Part shown: in pieces, positions 9,812 through 20,224 of the stretch | Layout of the letters: every line of letters starts with the position of its first letter | How positions within the stretch are numbered: the first letter of the stretch is position 1 | Translations under genes and position numbers: made by a program | Notes under the pieces: model-generated | The model's database searches: none | The model's input: the letters and a program-made list of their open reading frames with translations, nothing else | What the model was told of the DNA's origin: nothing | DNA from: Protula sp. h YS-2021 | Lineage: Eukaryota; Annelida; Polychaeta; Sabellida; Serpulidae | Assembly: GCA_949752745.1 (NCBI GenBank) | Contig: OX457028.1 | Span: 25,422,927-25,486,926 of the forward strand | DNA: 64,000 nucleotides | Reading direction: 5' to 3'

Positions 9812-11960
9812 TCGGCTTAGACGGTGCTGGAGAGGACTGTTGTGGTCTCTTCCTCTTCAGTGGACGTTTGAAGGAGGAGCGAGACATCCTGGACATCAGG
9901 GCATAATCTTGCGAAAGCGAACGACTTTCCTGGTTCACCCTCTCTATCTCGGCGGGAGGAAATAGTTCTCGTTCCTCCAGGATAGGGGCATGACGCAGGT
10001 CCCGCAAACCTTTGACACTAGACCAGCAGTGCTGGAGAAAGGCATCTCGACGTAAGTAGACCATTGAAGTCATCAAAAAAGTGGAAAGTTTGACCACGTC
10101 TCGGGTAGCTAAGGCCAGGCATTCCATTAATTTAGCAGACACGGGATCACTAAGGCGAAGTTCTTCCCAACGCGACTTTAGTGCTTTAAGTGCATGATCT
10201 TGAAAAGACATAATGTTCAGGATGTGGCGAGAAGACGCCTCGATGGTCTTTGCGTCTTTCTCCACTAATGGAATGTCTGAGTCACTACGCACTGTGGGCA
10301 TCCAGACTGTACGCTTCACGGGCTGCTCCAGTGCCTCTAGGGGAATTTTTTCATCCGCTGACCGATATGGTCCTGGTCGTACTGAGCAATGTTTAGATAA
10401 ATGGAAACGCGACAACGTGCGACCCTCACCGGCGTCCATCTTCTTGAACTCTTTCGCGCGGACCGTGACAGCATGAGCAATGCCCTCACTGGTGGCTAGT
10501 GCGATAAACGAGTCCTGTTGTGGTGGAGCTGCCTGAGATGTCATCCGAATGGGCGGATCCTCCTTATCTAAATTTGGGGAGCCACAGGAGACCTCTGCTA
10601 AGCGGGCTATCTCTTGAATGGCATCCCTGAACGGCACGTCTTCTGGTGCAATCGTAGAAGCAGAACTCGAGGGGGCCGCGTCCTCGACCGATGGGGCAAG
10701 ATCTGGTGGAGAGGGAGTACGGATGGGCCGTCTGCCCGCTGCCGCTGGATCTCTCCAAAGTCGATGCCCTTGGCCGGGAGAACGCACCTGCTCCACTGCC
10801 CGTAACGGTAAATGACAACGGGAATGTACTGACGTACCCTCGGATTCTTCTTCCCCGTCTTCCACCTCCGACTCCTGTTCATCAGATGCTGCTTCTGGGA
10901 GTTGGGATTGTGAAGAATGTGACATGTGGGGTTCCCCTACTGGGGTGTAAATTTCTTTCTCCCTGTTGCTTGGGACTGCTGCTAGGGGAGAATTTTCCAT
11001 CGGCCCGATTTCCTCATCATCTTCCAGCAATGCGGAGACTTGGCCCGAAAGGGGCACGCCCACGGAATCCTCCTCGCTGATGGTGACCGTTTCGGGAATA
11101 TCCACGTTAGAGTCCAGCGGGAGGTGAGGTACAGGCGAGCCCGATATCGCTGCCACTGACTGAAATTCCGGAGGAGGACGAGAAACCGTAGCTGATGGTT
11201 TAGGCTTTTGCCTTTGACTAAGCAGACTCTCCTGCTTCTGAACTTGACTCTGTAAATCCAAAAGTTGTTTTTGCAGTTGCGATTGCATAGACAAAAACGC
11301 TGAAAATTCACTCGGGAGACGCTGCAGCTGAGGAGGGGGGGATAAGTCCTCTCGCGGGGGAATGCCTAACTGGCCTGTAACCGCCGAAAGTACTGTTCCC
11401 GTATCCCTATGCGTTAAAGTCACTTGTTCCTCAGACGGGGACTTAAACGCCCCTCCTGGACTGCCACTGGGTTTCACTCTAGGAGGTGAGGCCCATGCCT
11501 CGCGGAGACGATCCCGTTCTTGCCCTTCCGGGATGTCCAATTCTGCTACAGTCTCAGAAAATGCACGTCCTTTACTCTTGGACTTTTTATGTCTCTTAAC
11601 TGGCGTAGCGGATTCCGATTCTGCACCAGTGTCTACGTGTACGGGGGTGGAGACCTGGCCCAGAATAACGGAGCTAGCCTTCTTCATGGTATCACGAATA
11701 AATTCACGAGTAACAAACGAAGCTGACGAAAGGAATTTGCGCTTATCCCTCCTGCGCTCGTTCTTGGTCCTATTCCGTAATAGGACTTTCCAATCCTCTG
11801 GAGAAAGATGTAGACACTCGCCACACTGGCTGTCTGGCTCACACAGAGGTATTCCACTATTCCGTCTACAGCGGTCGCAGATGGAGTGGGGGTTACACGC
11901 GGTTGGAGGATGGATACACTGAGGCAGTAACGGTGGAGAATGTAGACTGGCCTCTGTCAT
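9723..11960 (-). CDS. gag: DIRS-like Gag protein
   Basis: First frame of the DIRS-like element, open from 12020; the start is set at 11960 (MTEASLHS) because the decayed second copy keeps the same MTE[A/V]SL start. The product is about 745 residues. Near the N-terminus lies a Cys-rich stretch (CDRCRRNSGIPLC followed by CGEC) that may bind zinc, and DIRS/Ngaro Gag proteins often have one. The middle is Gln-rich and acidic. The C-terminal third, including [11 protein letters not shown] and ATRDVVKLSTFLM, is the part best kept in the second copy. The end is Pro/Lys-rich and overlaps the RT frame by 89 bases. It should form the cytoplasmic particle; no enzyme motif is seen. Confidence 0.75.
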   Translation of the reverse strand: MTEASLHSPPLLPQCIHPPTACNPHSICDRCRRNSGIPLCEPDSQCGECLHLSPEDWKVLLRNRTKNERRRDKRKFLSSASFVTREFIRDTMKKASSVILGQVSTPVHVDTGAESESATPVKRHKKSKSKGRAFSETVAELDIPEGQERDRLREAWASPPRVKPSGSPGGAFKSPSEEQVTLTHRDTGTVLSAVTGQLGIPPREDLSPPPQLQRLPSEFSAFLSMQSQLQKQLLDLQSQVQKQESLLSQRQKPKPSATVSRPPPEFQSVAAISGSPVPHLPLDSNVDIPETVTISEEDSVGVPLSGQVSALLEDDEEIGPMENSPLAAVPSNREKEIYTPVGEPHMSHSSQSQLPEAASDEQESEVEDGEEESEGTSVHSRCHLPLRAVEQVRSPGQGHRLWRDPAAAGRRPIRTPSPPDLAPSVEDAAPSSSASTIAPEDVPFRDAIQEIARLAEVSCGSPNLDKEDPPIRMTSQAAPPQQDSFIALATSEGIAHAVTVRAKEFKKMDAGEGRTLSRFHLSKHCSVRPGPYRSADEKIPLEALEQPVKRTVWMPTVRSDSDIPLVEKDAKTIEASSRHILNIMSFQDHALKALKSRWEELRLSDPVSAKLMECLALATRDVVKLSTFLMTSMVYLRRDAFLQHCWSSVKGLRDLRHAPILEERELFPPAEIERVNQESRSLSQDYALMSRMSRSSFKRPLKRKRPQQSSPAPSKPSAQPQQPPVKKPKPSPGSKTEGPAPQSFR

Positions 11961-12835
11961 ATCTGAAATGCAAGCAGAGAAAAACAACGGTGAGAATATG
12001 TAGTATAAAACAACGCACAAAACTACATTTCTCCGTGCTTTGCTTCAACTGCAAGCTTTAACCTTCCAAGCTGTGTTTACAATTGCTTAAACACCGCAAT
12101 AACTCGCTGGGTCTAAGGAAAGACGAAAAGAGATGCTTCCCGGAACGATAACGTTCCCGGGCCGTAACGGGCTGGACCGTAATGGCACCACCCGTGTCGG
12201 ATATGGATCTCTCTTGCCTCAGATGCACCTGGGACCATCGGACCGTAACGGGTTTTGTGAATCCCGTTGGACCAGAATGGTCTTCTCGCACCCGTGACCG
12301 TAAGACCACAAAGGGAAAACGGTCCTGGCAAAGAAAATGACCCTCAGACGTCACAGAAAACGTCTCTTTTCGTCGGAGAACGCTGTCAGACTTGCAGAAC
12401 CTGCTCTACAAAGACTGAGAAGCGACCCATGGAGTAAAGCTTAAGCAAAAACTGGCCATTTCCGCGATGACACAGCTGGCTGGTAAAGCTTGGAGTCTGA
12501 TCAGGTCCAGCAGCCTGAAAAGATCCTACTCCTAGACGAACTGAGGTGGAACTGGTAAGTTCCTCGATCTGAATGAAAGTGGAGAAAGAGGCGCACTTCT
12601 CGGGACTAGGAAAGTGTCTCCGTGATCGTGCAAACTCAACCTAATCAGACCGAAGAGTAAGATGGCGAATAAACACACTTCGGCTCCATAAATTTATCCC
12701 AACGCACAATAATAGATAAAACAATCCATTAGGCAGTGAATTAAGTAAAAAATGAAGCAATTCGCACCTTAAACCAGTTCCCTTGCTGCAAAAAACCGGC
12801 AGCACACAGAATGGCGTGTTGTATCGACGCCACGC

Positions 12836-13033
12836 AAAAAGGGAATGTCGTTTATACGAGACTAGCAGACGACGTCTCGGGCATTCTGATTGGCCATAGG
12901 ATGGATGGAAGGGTTAGAGTATCTTGAACAGTACCTCAAAAAGTTCTTTTTTATATTGCGTGGTAAATATTACTGGAAGGGAACCCATTAAAAGTGGAGA
13001 TAAGCGAATTCAAAGCTTTTGCGAAGTAAAATA
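12836..13033. repeat. Right inverted terminal repeat of the DIRS-like element
   Basis: 12836-13000 matches the reverse complement of 5122-5287 almost base for base, and 13001-13033 matches the reverse complement of 5421-5452. Being upstream of gag, it is the 5' end of the element and probably carries its promoter. The shared terminal words are CTCCACTTTTAATGGG and TTCGCAAAAGCTTTGAATTC (read on the minus strand). The decayed copy in the 20940-25370 region ends with a recognisably similar block near 25320-25370. Confidence 0.7.
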
Positions 13034-14333
13034 TAGGATTTAGCTTTTTGCCTTGCTTGTGCCTTTTCTGACGTTGCATCTGCATATACGAAAAACTGCG
13101 ATTTTGTTTTTAAATGGCAATGCGGGTTAAACAAGATTAAATATTGGGTTTATGTTTGTGTCTAGTTTTCTAAGTGAGAGTGCATTTATCTGGAATGATT
13201 GCTATAAAGGACTGATTTTCGATTACAGATATAGAAGTTACAGAGTGAGGAATCTCTCCATATTTTAAAAGCTCTGTTATATGTTTGTGTGTATTATTCT
13301 GGTAGAGTGTGTAATTACGTGATGATAAGATTTCGTGTTATAGTGGGGATCTACTCTAGATCGGCACGATCCCAAGAGCCGACGGCACTACGAGGGCTAG
13401 ATACTTTTATTCAGTACTGACCGCTACAGGTGACCGCCCGAAAAAAAGCTACGAGTACAAAATTGGCCCTTTTTGACGAGCTTTGTCTAAAAATGTCGCT
13501 GCTAGAAATAGGAAGTCTCAAAGTAATATTATAAAAAGTATAATTTAATCTACAACAGTCTTTTTGTTTTCAAAATAGATAAAGTTCGACCTCTGGTACA
13601 TATATTTTAGAAATAAAACAAAAAGTACATTGACTGAACAGAGTAAATTCCCATTAAAATGTAGAGGAGAAACAAGGCTTCCTGCGCCTAAACGATTATA
13701 ACGAAATGCCAAAACACAAAGGACGATATTAAAGTCATGGAGAAAACTCACGAATTTCTCTGGATATTTCTTGATGTAGAGCAGCAAATATAGTAAAATG
13801 TTGTTTCGAGTGGTCCCTGACTTTGTGTGATATTTGGTGCTTATTTATAGTGCATTGTTCTAGTAAAAATATCGGTGACTGTATTTTATTTAATTAAAAA
13901 GTTATTGCATGTGAGTAGCATTCTTGTTTAGCTTTCCAGAAGCTAACAAAGTCTCTTCGCAATTAATCAATCAATTTGTATTTAGCTGTCTGTAAATCTC
14001 AGACACGAGCGGTAATTTATCGCTTTGTTTATTTATTCTTGTTTTCTCTGGGTTCGAACTGACACTTCATCGCCTCAGTGAACATAACAAAATGTAACCG
14101 TCTTTCCAAGATCACGGCGTCATTGCCCCGGATTCCCAACTTTAACTAGACGTTGTGTCTATGCTATGTGTCTCTGCCAAATTTGGTCTTGCTAGCCGTA
14201 GCCGTCTCAGAGGAGTTCGCGTGACAAGGTTTTAGCCGAAAAAAGGAAACATACAGGAACACTTCACCGAGTCGTACGAAAGCATTAAACTAGGGGATTG
14301 AAAATCCCCAAGTGTAATCACATTTTGACAAAA
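13034..14333. other. Intergenic stretch, nothing recognised
   Basis: AT-rich sequence between the DIRS-like element and the palindromic element. No frame has a recognisable domain, no splice-consistent exon chain was found, and no clear repeat structure was seen. Confidence 0.5.
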
Positions 14334-14357
14334 GACGTTTGTTCCGTTCTGTTTTGT

Positions 14358-14612
14358 CCGCTGTACCGAAATGTCCGCTAATTACAAGCTGTTCCAAAAT
14401 GTCCGCTAACCCCGTTCCAAAGTATCCGCTCGTTCCGTTATATCCGCTAACCCTGTTCCAAAGTATCCGCTCGTTCCAAAGTGTCCGCTAACCCTGTTCC
14501 AAAGTATCCGCTCGTTCCATAATGTCCGCCAACCCTGTTCCAAAGTGTCCGCTCGTCCTGGTTTGTCCGCTAACCCCGTTCCGTTTTATCCGCTGGTAGT
14601 GTCCGCTAAATC
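14358..14612 (+). repeat. GTCCGCT tandem block, left arm
   Basis: Degenerate tandem units built from GTTCCAAAGTATCCGCTC and TGTCCGCTAACC words with a period of about 34-36 bases. Mirrored at 16281-16536 in the other arm. Confidence 0.75.
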
Positions 14613-14640
14613 TTCAATTTTTAACCCAACCTACTTTGTC

Positions 14641-14970
14641 TTGTGACTTTTTTGTGACTATGTAACATCATGTGACATTATGTGACATTATGTGACTTTA
14701 TGTGACTATGTAACATCATGTGACATTATGTGACATTATGTGACTTTATGTGACTCTGTGACATCATGTGACATCATGCGACTTTATGTGACTCTGTGAC
14801 ATTATGTGACTTTATGTGACTCTGTGACATCATGTGACATTATGTGACTCTGTGAGATTATGTGACTCTGTGACATTATGTGACTTTATATGACTCTGTA
14901 ACATCATGAGACATTATGTGACATCATGTGACTATGTGACATCATATGGCTATATGACTATGTGAGGACT
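14641..14970 (+). repeat. TGTGACATTATG tandem block, left arm
   Basis: Roughly 11-13-base units (TGTGACATTA, TGTGACTTTA, TGTGACTCTG) repeated about 25 times. Mirrored, with more units, at 15885-16252. Confidence 0.8.
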
Positions 14971-15037
14971 ATGTAATTGCTATGTCAGCATAATTAGTCT
15001 AACTATGTATGTAATTATCAGGCTGTTCAATAGACGA

Positions 15038-15110
15038 GCTCTGTTAGCTCACTTAGTAGAGCAGAGGACTCGTAAGCTGAAGATCGGTGGTTCGATGCCA
15101 CCTAGGGGCA
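15038..15110 (+). tRNA. tRNA-like sequence, Thr (CGT) type, probably not functional
   Basis: 73 bases with a good D arm (GCTC...GAGC), a perfect T arm (GGTGG-TTCGATG-CCACC) and an anticodon-loop match CTCGTAA that would read as Thr-CGT. The acceptor stem pairs at only five of seven positions, partly by G-U, and the anticodon stem is badly mismatched. It is therefore a tRNA-derived or decayed sequence, with A and B box-like promoter parts still present. It lies inside the left arm of the palindromic element. Confidence 0.5.
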
Positions 15111-15744
15111 AACACAACTTTTCGTTTTTTGTTTGTTTTCTGTTTGTTTTTTTTTTTTTTGTTTTTAACATGGCCATATTTCTATGCCTTTTTTCACTGA
15201 TAATATTTAATTAGTCATATTTCAGTGGTTCTATTACAGTAAAAACTCATACACACAAAGCGTAGGAATAAGTATAGGAAAGCCCTCAGAGTGTGGGAAC
15301 GATCAATAAATTTGTGCGCGAAAGACCTCAGAGCGTGAGAGCGATCAATAAAATTGAGAACATCAAAGGCCTAGACCGTGCGAACGATCGATAAATTTGA
15401 GAAGGAATGGGATTTTGCCCACGCTAAGTCTAATGTTATGTTTTATGTTATAGTAGTGGGTAAATGGTGGTTCTAAAGCACATTTAGCAAATGTAGTTTT
15501 TGGAAAACATATGATGCATAAAATAAGTGTGAACATTTTACCATTTTATTGATCGTTCCCACATTCTGAGGGCTTTCCTATACTTATTCCTACGCTTTGT
15601 GTGTATGAGTTTTTACTGTAATAGAACCACTGAAATATGACTAATTAAATATTATCAGTGAAAAAAGGCATAGAAATATGGCCATGTTAAAAACAAACAA
15701 AAAAAAAACAAACAGAAAACAAACAAAAAACGAAAAGTTGTGTT

Positions 15745-15817
15745 TGCCCCTAGGTGGCATCGAACCACCGATCTTCAGCTTACGAGTCCTCTGCTCTACC
15801 AAGTGAGCTAACAGAGC
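15745..15817 (-). tRNA. tRNA-like sequence, second copy (Thr CGT type)
   Basis: Mirror copy of the sequence at 15038-15110 in the other arm. It differs in keeping the canonical TTGGTAGAGC D-loop, where the left copy has TTAGTAGAGC. The same acceptor and anticodon stem mismatches are present in both, so these defects were there before the arms were made identical. Confidence 0.5.
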
Positions 15818-15884
15818 TGGTCTATTGAACAGCCTGATAATTACATACATAGTTAGACTAATTATGCTGACATAGCAATTACAT

Positions 15885-16252
15885 AGTCCTCACACAGTCA
15901 TATAGCCATATGATGTCACATAGTCACATGATGTCACATAATGTCTCATGATGTAATAGAGTCATATAAAGTCACATAATGTCACAGAGTCACATAATCT
16001 CACAGAGTCACATAATGTCACATGATGTCACAGAGTCACATAAAGTCACATAATGTCACAGAGTCACATAAAGTCGCATGATGTCACATGATGTCACAGA
16101 GTCACATAAAGTCACATAATGTCACATAATGTCACATGATGTTACATAGTCACATAAAGTCACATAATGTCACATGATGTTACATAGTCACATAAAGTCA
16201 CATAATGTCACATAATGTCACATGATGTTACATAGTCACAAAAAAGTCACAA
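15885..16252 (-). repeat. TGTGACATTATG tandem block, right arm
   Basis: Reverse-complement counterpart of 14641-14970, longer by about 35-40 bases, so the unit number changed in one arm after the palindrome formed. Confidence 0.8.
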
Positions 16253-16280
16253 GACAAAGTAGGTTGGGTTAAAAATTGAA

Positions 16281-16536
16281 GATTTAGCGGACACTACCAG
16301 CGGATAAAACGGAACGGGGTTAGCGGACAAACCAGGACGAGCGGACACTTTGGAACAGGGTTAGCGGACATTATGGAACGAGCGGATACTTTGGAACAGG
16401 GTTAGCGGACACTTTGGAACGAGCGGATACTTTGGAACAGGGTTAGCGGATATTACGGAACGAGCGGATACTTTGGAACGGGGTTAGCGGACATTTTGGA
16501 ACAGCTTGTAATTAGCGGACATTTCGGTACAGCGGA
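16281..16536 (-). repeat. GTCCGCT tandem block, right arm
   Basis: Reverse-complement counterpart of 14358-14612, with AGCGGACA and GAGCGGATACTTTGGAAC words. Confidence 0.75.
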
Positions 16537-16559
16537 CAAAACAGAACGGAACAGACGTT

Positions 16560-19394
16560 GCTGAGACAGTATTTTATGGACGCTTTGTAGAAGCCGGACC
16601 CCACTTCCAGAAATACAGTGATTTAGCTTGACAAGAAGTGGCTTGTGAAAACGACTTAAGTGCGAATGGTTTTCAAAAAAAAAAAAAAAAAAAAAACATT
16701 GCACAACGTCGAAAAAGCGGCGTCTAGACCACGTCGAGATTATGACGTTGTATAAACCTCGTACTACAATGTAGCGACATAACAGAGTCATGTCATCGCT
16801 AATCGCAAATGGCAACCTTGACAAACTTAGGATGTAAAATGTTTAACAGTTTGGCAATGTGCACGTTTTGTTTCAAGCTTTTTTAAAATGCAGATACTTT
16901 AATGATTTCCACGTGATGAATATTTTATGGTAAATTTTGCGATCATGTAGGAAATATCACTTGATAGACATTCATACAACGTCGTTGGTATGACGTTTAT
17001 ACGTTGGTGTACTGACGCCTATACAATGTTGTTTTTATGACGTTTATATGTTGTTCTTCTGACGTCTTTACCATGTTATGAGAAAGAATGTTTTCTCTAT
17101 TTTATAATTCTTGTTGATTAGAATTCTACTTCTGTATGATGAATCGAAGGTGTTTTGAACACACTGTTAATATGAACGCTATATAAATATGTATTTATGC
17201 TATAAATATGTAATGCAAAGTAAATAAAGTGATATTATATCCGGTTTTAGTGTAAATAAATAATTATTTTTACATTTTTAAATAAAACATCTATGAAAAA
17301 TAACAACATGCGTTTAACGGTGTTCCATATTTGACTGAAGAGGCACTCCGTTAAACGGGAACTCTCTTTTTTACTGCTACTAGCCGAAGTGATTGTTTTA
17401 TTAACTCATTAAATCCTGGGTCATCCAACTTCTGTTTTAGGTGGCGACATCTATAGACCAATTTCAAGCCTTTGTTACAGGTTGCAATTGGTTGTTTTAA
17501 GACAAGCCAAATCTATGTGTTACATCCGCAACCAGAACAAGACATGATTATTATGATTTTCTTAATGGTCATTGGGAAATGGAAACCATAACAGGTCTTT
17601 TAGCAAAGCTCAGAACAACCCTGCAAACATCATAACGACTGTTCAACGTCTATTTTAGTTCGCAGCCACTGGCAACTAATTTCTAACTTTTCTAAAACTT
17701 TGCACCTAATTGTTTTGGTCTGGACCAAATCGCAATTGTATTTGATGTACCGTTATATAAATGTCAGCAATTAGTTGTTTATGAAAGGTGAAACAACATA
17801 TTTTCCACGAAGTGGTGTAAAAGCCGATGACAAAAAGCAACGTAATACTATATTCGCTCACGGAAAACGGCAGCAGACATGTACGTTGGTCTTTCAGAAA
17901 AAAATACACATAAGAATCTCAGAGGCGGGCAAGTGTTTTTTTTCATTGCCTACTTTTGGAAAATACACATGAAAAGTGACTTCTACATATTGAAACAGAT
18001 GGGATAATCCAAGCTTGCGAGGGGGGGGGGAGGGGGAGGGGGTAGATGTACATTGATGGAAGGACGACTATTGTATCTCAGGAATATTAATTTCGCCATA
18101 TCTATACATCTACCTTTTCCGACGTCTATACAACGGCCCGACCTCCAGCTTGAACTTCTGTCTAACGTGTATGCAACAGCTCATGTTTGCTAGGTAGCTG
18201 TAAATGTTAATTGCTTTATTAATGTACATTGACGGATCATGCACAGATTAGGGCTTTAAGTGGTTTATTGCAATGTGGACCAACGTTGGGTTTCATGCCA
18301 TATTCTTGCCTTGGATCGAAGGTGTGCATGGAGGGAAATGCTGCATTCACTACCGCCACTTTCCGGCTAATGCCGCTCTATAAGGTCATCTTCAGGTACA
18401 TGACTTTGAGTAAAAGCATTGTTGATGTGCTGACTCCTTACTGTATTAATAAACACTGACAGGCGCTAGAAGTGGAGAGAGCAAAACGTACAAATGACGT
18501 GAAATAAGTTCTTGACTTTAACATTGGCATGGAATACCCAGAAGATGAGCTCCACAACCAGACAAAAAAGAAAAGAGAAAAAGTCTGAAAACTGCATTTC
18601 AGAGGAGCTATTTATCTACAATTATGTAAATTAAAATTTACTAACAATACTTGAAATACATTGTAATAGTATCTGATAAACCGATAAAAGCTAAATATAA
18701 TTGTTACGTTTTATAAAAACCATAAAACCATATTCGCTAAAAAAAACAGAAGAATTTTTGTCAATGCGAGGTCATCGGAATAATAAAACTGGGAAAGTTC
18801 AGGCCGGCCTATTCAACTTTTTCAACAAAAAAATTGATCGCTGGCCTGGTCAGTTTTTTTTAAGCTAGGATGAGAAACAAGACTAATAGTCATCCTGGTG
18901 TAAATTTATTTATTGTTTTCCTACGGTTGTTAAAGAAATGATATATCAGTTTATAAAGCTGCTTGTTCACCTTATATTTGCAGTGAAACGCACCATCGAA
19001 AAATTAGTGCACTGAAAGAAATAAAAAAAAACTTTTCAAAAGTTTCGGCTGTGTCACTTAAAAAGTTACAATATTCTGATCAACAAAACAGAAAGAAAAA
19101 TGAATAAATTATTTTCATCGCATTTTCAGGTGCGTTAGTTTAGCTGCACACCCTTTAAGGTTTAAGCCTCTCGGGAAGCTTCAAGGTTTATAGGTTGTAG
19201 CTGTTTTGGACAATTTTATCAAGAATTTTACAAGAGAAAAAATGAGGAGAAATCGATAAAAACCATTCGGTGATTTTTCAGTTATGTTCTAGTCACTTTG
19301 TATCCCTCAATCTCAATTTGGATCTCTAAAAAAAAATAGATGTCAAATTAAATTGTCGTTACTATGGCACTCTAATATTGGAATTTTTTTAAGG
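16560..19394. other. Intergenic stretch, no gene seen
   Basis: AT-rich. 16985-17085 holds loosely repeated ACGTTTATACGTTG-type words. A G-run lies at 18018-18040. No frame gives a recognisable domain, and no exon chain leading into the downstream gene was found. Confidence 0.5.
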
Positions 19395-19545
19395 GATGGT
19401 CGAAATCTCAGTGGGCTTTCCGTGTTAGATGATCTAACCTACTGCATTCACTTAGCCAAGGCAGCCGGATTCGAACCCTGCGCCTTGGGATTACGAGACC
19501 ATCGCTCTAGCCATCTGTGCTAACCGTCACCCCCAGGAATGCTGT
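19395..19545 (-). repeat. tRNA-derived SINE
   Basis: Read on the minus strand, it has a Pol III A-box-like part (TTAGCACAGATGGCTAGAGC), an anticodon-like CTCGTAA and a B-box GGTTCGAATCC at tRNA spacing, but no closed acceptor stem. This fits the head of a tRNA-derived SINE. The family name is unknown. Confidence 0.6.
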
Positions 19546-20224
19546 TTTACAGCTTAAACACGGTTAAATAAAAAAAAAACTGTTTAATATATTTTAAGCG
19601 CTCTAATGCTTAAACCTTTCACGATACGTAGTTGTTTTTTTAAATCGTCACAATGTTTATGGTATATTGTTTCTAAAAGACCGGTAGATATTATATTATT
19701 TTAAAATGTAACCGTCGCAGAAGGTTTTGTCTCGCATAATTACGAAGCATAACTATTTACGTCTCAGTAAAGCATACTAAACCAGTTCCAGGAGTGTATT
19801 AAAAGATCGAGATATGTTTCTACTCTTAAAAAAAAGAATTGGAAATTGGAAAAAGTTAGTAATTTGAGCAGGGAGAGCCCCGAAAACACGAACCTGACAA
19901 AGTAACACATAAATCAAATTTCAGAATGCAAACGCATATTCTGATCAACATAATGCATTTTAAAAATAAAATTTGATACCTAATTTTGCATAATTTATTG
20001 ACTTTTCTTTGCCAACTTTTGCTTTTTAAAGCTTAATGAATGAAGTACTGCATAATTATTTATATAAAAATTTAAATTGAACTTCTACAAAGCTGCCACA
20101 CTTGGGTAGAAGATTTCTATTTATGAAACGATTTACTGGTAGTTGATTGGCAGATAAACACCTGGTTTTGATGTAGTATTCTGAACTGCTTCTCTTTGTC
20201 TATAACTAAAATGAGATTATAAAA

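Larger units (their letters stand above)
5060..13033 (-). mobile_element. DIRS-like tyrosine-recombinase retrotransposon
   Basis: About 8-kb element read on the minus strand in the order gag (11960-9723), reverse transcriptase/RNase H (9811-7697), tyrosine recombinase (7721-6639). This gene set, with a recombinase in place of a DDE integrase, defines the DIRS order. Inverted termini are visible: 5122-5287 is the reverse complement of 12836-13000. The outer 33 bases of the right end (13001-13033) also recur reverse-complemented at 5421-5452. Gag and recombinase frames are open; the RT frame is uninterrupted over 704 codons, so the copy is young. The exact left boundary is uncertain because that end is a foldback. 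A decayed relative lies at about 20940-25370. Confidence 0.85.
14340..15310 (+). repeat. Left arm of the palindromic element
   Basis: In order from the outside: a GTCCGCT-type tandem block (14358-14612), a TGTGAC-type tandem block (14641-14970), the tRNA-like sequence (15038-15110), T-rich tract, then the Polinton-TIR-like part ending at GATCAATAAA. It is the reverse complement of 15545-16553, apart from small copy-number differences in the tandem blocks and point changes. Confidence 0.85.
14340..16553. mobile_element. Palindromic non-autonomous element related to Polinton TIRs
   Basis: 2,214 bp with two long inverted arms (14340-15310 and 15545-16553) around a 234-bp centre. Termini are TGTTCCGTTC and GAACGGAACA. 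The target sequence GACGTT is duplicated exactly on both sides (14334-14339 and 16554-16559), the 6-bp size made by Polinton-type integrases. The innermost part of each arm and the centre (AATTAGTCATATTTCA, GAGTGTGGGAACGATCAATA, AGAAGGAATGGGATTTTG) match the inner part of the Polinton TIR at 44660-44930. It has no protein gene, so it must have been moved in trans. The outer ends differ from those of the nearby Polinton, so its own parent would be a different family member. Confidence 0.8.
15545..16553 (-). repeat. Right arm of the palindromic element
   Basis: Reverse complement of 14340-15310, slightly longer because the TGTGAC-type block (15885-16252) has more units. The close match of the two arms points to recent insertion or to gene conversion between arms. 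Confidence 0.85.

Noticed and set aside
10213..11922. Several frames on the plus strand opposite gag
   Set aside because: Shadows of the gag frame on the other strand; no domain.
15038..15110. Functional nuclear tRNA-Thr
   Set aside because: Acceptor and anticodon stems do not pair well enough.
15005..15214. Open frame across the tRNA-like sequence (and its mirror at 15641-15850)
   Set aside because: Both translate the tRNA-like sequence and a T-rich tract; the similarity of the two is due to the palindrome, not to a protein.
14641..16252. Tandem blocks that could be mistaken for a CRISPR array
   Set aside because: Units are adjacent with no unique spacers, and the genome is eukaryotic.
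18229..18459. Short frame before the peptidase gene
   Set aside because: No recognisable motif, no splice partner, and no similarity to its neighbours.
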